Shown here: piece by piece, positions 51,830-58,475 of the stretch
How the letters are laid out: every line of letters begins with the position of its first letter
Numbering within the stretch: position 1 is the first letter of the stretch
NCBI GenBank assembly: GCA_049604415.1
Contig: JBMYTN010000015.1
Coordinates: 25,380-89,379 of the forward strand
Direction of reading: 5' to 3'
Length of the DNA: 64,000 bases
DNA from: JBMYTN01 sp049604415
GTDB taxonomy: Bacteria > Pseudomonadota > Alphaproteobacteria > Rhodospirillales > Rhodospirillaceae
Notes under the pieces: model-generated
Told to the model about the DNA's origin: nothing
The model's database searches: none
The model's input: the letters and a program-made list of their open reading frames with translations, nothing else
Made by a program: the position numbers and the translations under genes

Positions 51830-52342
51830 TTATTCCGCTGGATGAATGACCAGAGCGGTCTCGGTATCGCAGTCGGGCAGAACAGACAGCAAATCAGCCA
51901 GCGCCAGCGCCACGCAGCCCTCGGTCGGGGCATAGTCCGGCTTGGCCACATGGAGAAAAACCGCGCTGCCGGCCCCGGGAATGACCGGATCGTCATTATG
52001 GCCGAGCACGATGACCACGTCATAAAGCTGGTCTTCACGCTGCATAACCTCATGGCGGGCGGCATAGGGCAAGGCGACTTGGCGGTTATAGGCCGAGTCC
52101 TTGGGATCGTCGCACCAGCCCATGGAGCTGTCGATGGCTGTCATTGTCAGCGGACAAACCGGGCGTTCCAGGCGATCGGCGCGCCAAAACCCCCGACGCA
52201 AGGCGAACCGTCCGATCGGGGTGGCTCCGTCGCCCTCAACCTTCTGCGCAGACAGGCCGCCCTTACCGATGGCACAGGCAAATTGGCGCGCCCCGGCAAT
52301 CAGGATTTTCCCCCCGATCACGTCCAGGACATCCAGGCTCAT
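51830..52342 (-). CDS. YkuD-family L,D-transpeptidase
   Basis: This 170-residue protein belongs to the YkuD (L,D-transpeptidase) superfamily, COG3786 type. The likely catalytic His and Cys lie in VIVLGHNDDP, FLHVAKPDYAPTEGCVALALADL. The Cys motif reads EGCVAL rather than SHGC, as seen in this subgroup. No signal peptide is obvious (MSLDVLDVIGGKILIAG). Its ATG overlaps the stop of the 534-residue unknown protein, so they are coupled. Confidence 0.85.
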   Translation of the reverse strand: MSLDVLDVIGGKILIAGARQFACAIGKGGLSAQKVEGDGATPIGRFALRRGFWRADRLERPVCPLTMTAIDSSMGWCDDPKDSAYNRQVALPYAARHEVMQREDQLYDVVIVLGHNDDPVIPGAGSAVFLHVAKPDYAPTEGCVALALADLLSVLPDCDTETALVIHPAE

Positions 52343-53943
52343 GCGGAGAAGCCTTCTAAGGCATGGGTGGGTGCCGGGCTGCCGCCTTGGAGTTTTTTAT
52401 ATTTTTCCAGGGCATCCATGACCTTGTTGTTGAACCAAGGTCCCAGATCTTTTTGCGCCGGGGGTTGCGCTCCTGCACCGGCTGCGCTGGTCGTGGCCGG
52501 AGTCTGCGGAGTGCTCAAACGGTTTTGCCCTGAAGGGCCTTGCCCGGCAGGACCAATGCTTGCGGCAGGACCAATGCCGGGCACCGAATTGGTGACCGGA
52601 TCGGGCACGGACAGGGTGTCACCCACGGCGGTGCCCGGCGGGGGGGCAAGATCCGGGGTCTGCGGGCTTATGCCCCCGGCGCTAGGAGCAGGGGCTGCGC
52701 CACCAGACCATGTCGCTGCCCCTGGAGAGGACGTTAGGGACGGACCGGGGGCAGATTGGGTCGGGTTCGGGCCAAAGGACTGCCCGCCACTGCGTTCGGC
52801 TTCCATCAACTGGGCCATGATCGCCGGATCGGGCTGTCCGGCGATCCCACCGGCCCGGACGCCTGTCCCAGCGGTGGTGGGGGCGGGGTTGGTCCCGGCC
52901 CCATTGGGCAGAGCCCCGGCGGGACGGCGGGAGACCCCATAGACCGGACGGGCGCGGTAGTCGGACAGGGATTTGCCGCCAAATTCCCGATTGGCGTCTT
53001 GGCCATTGACCGGCAAGCCTGCACCCGCTGCCCCCGGAGCGTTGGTTGCAGGGTTTGTTCCGGTGCTTGTTGGAGCTGGGCGCGGCGCGGCGTCCGGGGC
53101 GGCTGAAGCCAATTGGGGGGCAGCTTGGCCCGCCGCCCGGGCTGTGTCTGCCGGAGCCGGTGTTGCTTGAGCGATTTGAGCACCGCCCAAGGCGCGATAG
53201 CCAAGGGGCAGATCTTGCGGCGCCCGACCGACCACGGTGGTTGTGCCCTCGGTGCCTGCGGCGATGGCTTGGCCAGAGGGGCCTGAGGGCCGCACCGTCG
53301 TGCCACCCGGCCCGAGCAAGGCATTCATGGGCACCGGGCCGCCAGCGCTGGCGACCTGCGCCCCGCCGGTACCCTGCAGAGCGGCGGCTTCCAAGCGCCG
53401 GGTCTGGGTGGCGGCGATCTGGAGGCCTTCCTCCTGTCCGGCACCGGGCTGGCTGTAAAGGCTGGCCCATTGATTGAAATTATCCGGGACCAGGGATTGG
53501 GGTTGGTTGCCTTGGGCGACATTCAGGTCATTCGGGCCTTGTCCGCCACCCGCTGCGTCGTCTTCGCCGGTGACGAAGGCGATCAAATGCTCTCCGGGGT
53601 CCTTGCCGGTGGTTTCATCGACAAACACGCTGGCCCCGGCTGCGGCCAAGCCAATCGGGCCGCCAAAGAGAAAACCGCCGAGCAGACGCGGACCGGACTT
53701 GATCTCATCCCCGGTGATGCCGCGATAGGCATAGTTGAGGAGAGGGATATGCTGCAGGGGATTGACCACATCGAGCACATCCCAAAAGCTCATATCGTCA
53801 AAAAAGCCATCTTCCGTTCCCACATCCGCCTGGATGCCGGTTTCTTCTCCGGCCATGACTTTCGCGTTCGCTTTGGCATGGTCGGGGACCAGATCCAGCG
53901 GCGCGGCAGACGGGTTAGACTGTGGGACCGTTTCAACGGCCAT
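52339..53943 (-). CDS. Ala/Gly/Pro-rich protein of unknown function
   Basis: I do not recognise this 534-residue protein. Residues 40-80 contain an apparently folded acidic segment (FFDDMSFWDVLDVVNPLQHIPLLNYAYRGI). Residues 85-110 contain a Gly/Ala-rich hydrophobic stretch (LLGGFLFGGPIGLAAAGA), possibly membrane-associated. Most of the rest is low-complexity Ala/Pro/Gly/Gln. A short helical end, GPWFNNKVMDALEKYKKLQ, looks conserved in style. The N-terminus has no signal peptide. It precedes and overlaps an L,D-transpeptidase by four bases, suggesting a cell-wall link. A secreted or surface role is inference. Confidence 0.65.
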   Translation of the reverse strand: MAVETVPQSNPSAAPLDLVPDHAKANAKVMAGEETGIQADVGTEDGFFDDMSFWDVLDVVNPLQHIPLLNYAYRGITGDEIKSGPRLLGGFLFGGPIGLAAAGASVFVDETTGKDPGEHLIAFVTGEDDAAGGGQGPNDLNVAQGNQPQSLVPDNFNQWASLYSQPGAGQEEGLQIAATQTRRLEAAALQGTGGAQVASAGGPVPMNALLGPGGTTVRPSGPSGQAIAAGTEGTTTVVGRAPQDLPLGYRALGGAQIAQATPAPADTARAAGQAAPQLASAAPDAAPRPAPTSTGTNPATNAPGAAGAGLPVNGQDANREFGGKSLSDYRARPVYGVSRRPAGALPNGAGTNPAPTTAGTGVRAGGIAGQPDPAIMAQLMEAERSGGQSFGPNPTQSAPGPSLTSSPGAATWSGGAAPAPSAGGISPQTPDLAPPPGTAVGDTLSVPDPVTNSVPGIGPAASIGPAGQGPSGQNRLSTPQTPATTSAAGAGAQPPAQKDLGPWFNNKVMDALEKYKKLQGGSPAPTHALEGFSA

Positions 53944-54105
53944 AAGGGCCTCCTCAAGTCAGAGCCCTCACCACTTAGCAATCCCTGTGCCAGAACAGGA
54001 GAGTTGAAAAACACTGGAAAAACAGGAATTTAGCGGCGGACCCTGAGAGGCAAGATTGACCCGCCGGGCAAGGCTTGCCCAGGGCCGGGACTCTTTGACC
54101 CAGGT

Positions 54106-55350
54106 TTAAAAGAGATGCCCGCTGCGCTGGGCCTTGGTCGCCAGATAGCGCAGGTTATGGGGATTGGATGGAAATGTGTGTGCCACCCGCTCCGCCACGG
54201 TGATGCCATGGCGGGCCAGAGCCGCGACCTTTTCCGGGTTGTTGGTCAACAGCCGAACCGCCTCAATGCCCAGGGCGTTGAGCATTTGCACGGCGGGCAA
54301 ATAGATCCGCTCATCATCATCAAAGCCCAATTGGCCATTGGCATCGACGGTATCAAAGCCTTGATCTTGCAGCCGATAAGCCCGGAGTTTGTTCACCAGA
54401 CCAATGCCGCGGCCTTCTTGGGCGAGATAGAGCAGGACGCCGCCGCCCTCTTTCGCCAGTCTTTGGATGGCACCCCGGAGCTGATCACCACAATCGCAGC
54501 GCAGCGAGCCCAGCAGATCCCCGGTGAAACATTCGGAATGCAGCCGGGCCAGCACCGGGCCTTGGGTCGGCTCGGGCTGTCCGATCAAGATGGCCAGATG
54601 TTCAATGCCGCCATCGGAGGGTCGGAAGGCCAGGATCCGGGCATCCTCGGCCCCTTCTAGGGGCACTTGGGCTTCACTGACCAAACGCAAGCTGCGCGCC
54701 GCAACTGCTTGATAGGCCAGGACCTCTTCGGCCCTTACGGAAATTTTCTGGTCCGGCGTTGCCGAGGCGTCGTCCTCCGGCGAGGCAATGGCCCCGGCCC
54801 CGGGAGGGGGATCAGACTCCGCCAGGGGGGCCACCGCCACCAGCGCGGCAGGCAGCAGGCGCGCCAGCCGCGCCAGACACACGGCGGCCAGGTTGAGGGT
54901 CTCCTCGGGGCCGGTCACCAGGGTGCAGGCGTGCTCCGGCGGAGGTTCTGCCGGGGCGGGGGCGCAAGGATCGGCCAGCCAGAGGATATCGTCATGGGTT
55001 GCCGCTTTGGGCACATCGACCAAAGCGACGGTGTCTCGATCAAGCTTATCCCCTGGTGCGTTGGCACTGCCTTCCAAGCCCAAGACCTGAGCCCGGCGTC
55101 CGGTCAGAACCAGGCGCGCTGCGGCCTGGGTTTCCCGGCGCAAATGGGACAATGGATCGCCACTGGCGGAATCGATCGCGGCGACCAAAACCCGATCTTC
55201 CGGGGCTCCGCTGGGTCCGACCAGACTGATCACCCGGCCCAGACGCAGCTCGGCAATGGCCCGGTCCACCCGGGTCAACAGCCGACTGTCTTCCCCAAAC
55301 AAATGATTGGAGAGGGAAGAAACAGCATGCGGTGAAGAGGGATCAGTCAT
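54106..55350 (-). CDS. ribA: GTP cyclohydrolase II with degenerate RibB-like N-terminal region
   Basis: RibA opens riboflavin synthesis by converting GTP to a diaminopyrimidine, formate and pyrophosphate. The C-terminal half (from about residue 235) is a complete GCH-II domain: RLHSECFTGDLLGSLRCDCGDQL carries the three zinc Cys, then LAQEGRGIGLVNKLRAYRLQDQG and TNNPEKVAAL. The N-terminal 200 residues are only distantly RibB-like, lacking the acidic loop and catalytic motifs of DHBP synthase, so a separate ribB is expected elsewhere. The start at 55350 (MTDPSSPH) is preferred. Confidence 0.9.
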   Translation of the reverse strand: MTDPSSPHAVSSLSNHLFGEDSRLLTRVDRAIAELRLGRVISLVGPSGAPEDRVLVAAIDSASGDPLSHLRRETQAAARLVLTGRRAQVLGLEGSANAPGDKLDRDTVALVDVPKAATHDDILWLADPCAPAPAEPPPEHACTLVTGPEETLNLAAVCLARLARLLPAALVAVAPLAESDPPPGAGAIASPEDDASATPDQKISVRAEEVLAYQAVAARSLRLVSEAQVPLEGAEDARILAFRPSDGGIEHLAILIGQPEPTQGPVLARLHSECFTGDLLGSLRCDCGDQLRGAIQRLAKEGGGVLLYLAQEGRGIGLVNKLRAYRLQDQGFDTVDANGQLGFDDDERIYLPAVQMLNALGIEAVRLLTNNPEKVAALARHGITVAERVAHTFPSNPHNLRYLATKAQRSGHLF

Positions 55351-55677
55351 CAAAATCACGGGCTTTGGCGGTTCTTTTGGCGGTTGGCACCAAGCGGTTC
55401 GGTCAAGTTTTGCGGAGCGGCGCACAATGCGCCAGGGTGCGGGGCGGTTCAACCCCCCATGATCCCCCTCCCCCCTAATCCCCCATGATCTCCCTGGCGC
55501 CAAATCGGACTTACAGGGTGATTTGGGGTCTAAAACCGGTGCTCACAGCGAATTTACAGGGAAAGGGTGGTATCCCCTTGGAGAATTGCTATTTTCACTG
55601 CAGGGGCTGTTCCAAATCCTTTTTCCACAAAGCTGATTGGAACGAAGCTCAAGGGATGTCAAGCGGATCAGGAACCC
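55351..55677. other. divergent intergenic region ribA/response regulator
   Basis: This 327-base gap separates divergent genes. It contains C-rich direct repeats with CCCCATGATC twice (around 55456-55490). I see no FMN-riboswitch consensus upstream of ribA. Confidence 0.5.
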
Positions 55678-56370
55678 ATGGCCAGCGGTAAGCGATTGCT
55701 CCTTGTTGATGATGACGACTTGTTGCGGCACTCGCTGGGGGAACAACTCTCCCTGCAAGAAGATTTTGATGCGGTTGACGAGGCCGTGGACGGGGCCGAT
55801 GCCCTGACCAAAGTGGCCGATACCATTTATGATCTGATCCTGCTGGATGTGGGTCTGCCGGACACCGATGGCCGGGACTTGTGCCGGGAAATGCGCAATC
55901 GCGGCATTCGCGCGCCGATCATTATGTTAACGGCAGCGGATACGGACACCGACACTATTGAGGGCCTGGGCGCCGGGGCCAATGACTATGTCACCAAGCC
56001 GTTCCGCTTAACGGTGCTGCTGGCCCGGGTGCGCGCCCATTTGCGCCATCATGAACAAAGCGATGACGCGGTGTTCGCCATTGGGCCCTATAAGTTCCAG
56101 CCTGCCACCAAAATGATGATTGACCGGGAAACCGAGAAAAAAATCAAACTGACGGAAAAAGAAACCGGCATTTTGAAGTTTCTCTACCGCGCCGGTGGCG
56201 AGGTGGTCTCCCGCGAAGTCCTGCTCCACGAGGTCTGGGGCTATAACGCAGCGGTGACCACCCATACCCTGGAAACCCATGTCTACCGGCTGCGGCGCAA
56301 GATCGAGCCCGATCCGTCCAATGCCAGCATTTTGGTCACCGAAGAGGGTGGCTACCGCTTGGCCCTGTAA
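55678..56370 (+). CDS. OmpR-family response regulator
   Basis: This 230-residue protein has a receiver domain (residues 4-118) with acidic pocket VDDDD, the phospho-acceptor Asp in ILLDVGLPDTDG near 56, MLTAAD and KPF. A winged-helix OmpR/PhoB output domain follows (about 130-228; LTEKETGILKFLYRAGG, VSREVLLHEVWGY, VYRLRRKIE). The ATG at 55678 has an AGGA site. No histidine kinase is adjacent. Its place next to xthA is shared by an alphaproteobacterial regulator group that includes CenR-like proteins, but I do not assign that name firmly. Confidence 0.88.
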   Translation: MASGKRLLLVDDDDLLRHSLGEQLSLQEDFDAVDEAVDGADALTKVADTIYDLILLDVGLPDTDGRDLCREMRNRGIRAPIIMLTAADTDTDTIEGLGAGANDYVTKPFRLTVLLARVRAHLRHHEQSDDAVFAIGPYKFQPATKMMIDRETEKKIKLTEKETGILKFLYRAGGEVVSREVLLHEVWGYNAAVTTHTLETHVYRLRRKIEPDPSNASILVTEEGGYRLAL

Positions 56371-56391
56371 AGGCCTTGATGGAACGGATCC

Positions 56392-57231
56392 CTAAGCCGC
56401 AACTTTAGACAGATCCAGATCGACAGCCACGGGGACGTGGTCCGAGGGCTTGGTCCAGTCCCGAGGCTCCGTGACCACTTGGATCTCGCCCAAGGCCGGG
56501 GCCAAGGCATTGGACAGCCAAATATGGTCCAGGCGGCGGCCCTTGTTTGACGCCCGCCAGTCCCGGGCGCGATAGCTCCACCAGGTGAACAGCTTTTCCG
56601 GGGCCGGGATGCGGGCGCGCATGGCATCGACCCAAGGACCAGCCTCTTGCAGGGCCAGCAGCTTGTCCACTTCGATGGGGGTATGGCTGACCACCTTCAG
56701 CAATTGCTTATGGCTCCAGACGTCGTCTTCCAACGGCGCGATGTTGAGATCCCCGCACAGCAGGACCGGCTTGGCATCGGCAATCGCTTCGGTGGCACAC
56801 CAGTCGGTCAGAGCGTCTAGAAACGCCAGCTTGTGGGCGAATTTCGGATTTTTTTCCGGATCAGGTTCATCGCCCCCGGCCGGAACATAGAGGCAATGGA
56901 TTTCCAGGCCTTTGAAGTCAGTCCCAAGGGTTGCGATCACATGGCGTCCATCTTCCCGTCCGCACCAATCGAGGGACCGGGTGGACACCAAAGGAGTGCG
57001 GGAAAAAATCGCCACTCCGTTGTAACCTGGGATGGAATTGATGGCGTGATGGGGGAAGCCCATGGCCGCCATGGCGTCCCCTGGGACCGCATCCGGTTTG
57101 GCTTTCAGCTCCTGGAGGCACAGCACATCGGGCGCCTGGGCTGTGACAAAGTTCTGCAAGTGGTCCAACCGCAAGCGGATGGAGTTCACATTCCAGGTGG
57201 CCAGGCGCAGGCGGTCTTCATGCATATTCAT
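56392..57231 (-). CDS. xthA: exodeoxyribonuclease III
   Basis: ExoIII is an AP endonuclease and 3'-5' exonuclease of base-excision repair. The 279-residue product has LRLATWNVNSIRLRL, LCLQELKAKPD, GYNGVAIFSR, LCGDLNIAP, the R/H region SNKGRRLDHIWLS and the final catalytic PSDHVPVAVDL. All metal and catalytic residues are visible. It converges with the response regulator across a 21-bp gap. Confidence 0.95.
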   Translation of the reverse strand: MNMHEDRLRLATWNVNSIRLRLDHLQNFVTAQAPDVLCLQELKAKPDAVPGDAMAAMGFPHHAINSIPGYNGVAIFSRTPLVSTRSLDWCGREDGRHVIATLGTDFKGLEIHCLYVPAGGDEPDPEKNPKFAHKLAFLDALTDWCATEAIADAKPVLLCGDLNIAPLEDDVWSHKQLLKVVSHTPIEVDKLLALQEAGPWVDAMRARIPAPEKLFTWWSYRARDWRASNKGRRLDHIWLSNALAPALGEIQVVTEPRDWTKPSDHVPVAVDLDLSKVAA

Positions 57232-57264
57232 CTCCGGGATCTGGGATAGGATGAGGGATATGGA

Positions 57265-57311
57265 GCATTTTCAGCCGAAGTGGGAACCGGTTCGGCGGTT
57301 CGAAAATGCGC
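57265..57311 (-). repeat. dispersed REP-like palindrome, copy C
   Basis: The reverse complement of this 47-base unit matches the copy at 8070-8116 at 46 of 47 positions. It lies just upstream of xthA. Confidence 0.85.
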
Positions 57312-57327
57312 CGACCGAAAGGTTGGG

Positions 57328-57363
57328 GCGAATTCAAAGAGTCAATTGTCGCGGAAATCGCTC
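57328..57363 (+). repeat. EcoRI-site palindrome repeat, copy 2
   Basis: GCGAATTC, then CAATTGT, then CGCGGAAATCGC resembles the unit at 47971-48008 with several changes. It sits 16 bases from the REP-like unit above. Confidence 0.45.
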
Positions 57364-57379
57364 GAGGTCCGGTCCAGGC

Positions 57380-57416
57380 AAAAAAAAGCGCCCGGTTAGG
57401 GGGGTAACCGGGCGCT
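57380..57416 (-). terminator. strong intrinsic terminator (leftward)
   Basis: AGCGCCCGGTTA and TAACCGGGCGCT (57387-57416) form a perfect 12-bp stem. On the minus strand it is followed by seven to eight T residues, so it ends leftward transcription from lolA or the candidate sRNA. Confidence 0.9.
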
Positions 57417-57500
57417 GAACTCCTGTCGGAGCAAGAGGAGCGGCAGGGGAAACCGGTCCTCTTTGAGGCGAACCTCATTGCGAGGCCCGCCGATACACTA
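57380..57500 (-). ncRNA. candidate structured small RNA with C-rich loops
   Basis: Read on the minus strand, three consecutive strong hairpins occur. The first (57467-57491) has a 10-bp stem GGCGGGCCTC/GAGGTTCGCC including two G-U pairs and loop GCAAT. The second (57433-57463) has an 11-bp stem with one mismatch, AAGAGGACCGG/CCGCTCCTCTT, and loop TTTCCCCTG. A short CTCC/GGAG hairpin follows, then a terminator whose loop is CCCCCC. C-rich loops recall alphaproteobacterial sRNAs that target Shine-Dalgarno sequences. It could be an independent sRNA or a 3' UTR product of lolA; no clear promoter is visible. Confidence 0.5.
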
Positions 57501-57627
57501 CAACTGGGGTCGGAAATTCGAGTTTCCAATGCGCCAAACGCATAGCATATATGCATAGAATGCATAACTAGAGGTTTTGCAGGGAAGATATTGGATAAAC
57601 CCCTGATTTCTTTCTTTTCTTAATTGT

Positions 57628-58317
57628 TCAATCCAATCGAGAGCCTCGGCTGGGATTGTTAAAAACGAACAAAGAATCTTCCAGGGTCACCCCAACCTTT
57701 GGGTTGAAAAGGGATACGGTGACCTCAGTCCCTTGGTTGTCGAGCACCCGCCATTGCCGCAGGGACATCGGATTTTCCGTAAAGGCCAAGGTCAAGGTGC
57801 CTTGGCCGGGGTCATCGGTTTGCACCAGCGAGATTTCAACCACGCCACCACCCCGCCGAACATCGGTCACGGTTTGGTCCGGATCGGCAAAAGAAACCCG
57901 TTCTTTTAACAGCACCGCCAACGGGGTTTCATCCAAACCGACATAGGAAACCTGGTCCAGCTCAATGTCGTGGTAAATCAGGTGACGGCCATTGGCGACC
58001 ATCAGAATTTCCCCGGGGGCGTCATATTCCAGGCGCATATGGCCCGGACGGCGCAGGGACAGGGTGCCCTCGGCATATTTGCCTGCAGAGGAGATTTGTA
58101 AAAACCGAGCCCGGAAGGAGGTGATGGTGTTCATATATTGCTCGATCTGGGCCAGCTGAGCCCGATCTTCGATGGACAAGGTGGGCAGCACATTGCGCGG
58201 CGACAGGCTTTGGGCCTGGGCCGGGGCGGTGCCAACGCCCAGCGCCGCGCCGGTCAGGGCTGTTGCTGCCATCACGCCGGCCACAACGAGGCCAACCATA
58301 CGCTTGCTCATATCCAT
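57628..58317 (-). CDS. lolA: outer-membrane lipoprotein carrier LolA
   Basis: LolA ferries lipoproteins across the periplasm to the outer membrane. The 229-residue product has a signal peptide (hydrophobic residues 8-30, cleavage after AQAQ) and a LolA domain with FRARFLQISSAGKYAEGTLSLRRPGHMRLEYDAPGEILMVANGRHLIYHD, quoted by key parts FRARF and RPGHMRLEYD. The C-terminus carries the FNPKVGVTLEDSLFVFN strand. It lies downstream of ftsK on the same strand, a conserved order. Confidence 0.93.
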   Translation of the reverse strand: MDMSKRMVGLVVAGVMAATALTGAALGVGTAPAQAQSLSPRNVLPTLSIEDRAQLAQIEQYMNTITSFRARFLQISSAGKYAEGTLSLRRPGHMRLEYDAPGEILMVANGRHLIYHDIELDQVSYVGLDETPLAVLLKERVSFADPDQTVTDVRRGGGVVEISLVQTDDPGQGTLTLAFTENPMSLRQWRVLDNQGTEVTVSLFNPKVGVTLEDSLFVFNNPSRGSRLD

Positions 58318-58475
58318 TTCCTTCCGATGGCGCGGTCGATCCGACGGACCGCCTGCTTGGTCCCAAGGTGTAGCTGGAGACCCTAGGGGTCAAGCATGGC
58401 GGAAAAAAGAAACTGTCCGGAGCAAATCAGCACGCCATTGCCTTATTTCATGCCGCCGGACCTGAGGCTTCGGCC

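Larger units (their letters stand above)
57232..57627. other. repeat- and structure-rich intergenic region xthA/lolA
   Basis: This 396-base gap between two minus-strand genes contains one copy of each repeat family (57265-57363) and a run of hairpins ending in a terminator (57387-57491). An AT-rich 57530-57620 stretch also occurs. Confidence 0.7.

Noticed and set aside
55351..55677. FMN riboswitch upstream of ribA
   Set aside because: I could not find the conserved RFN-element stretches on the minus strand.
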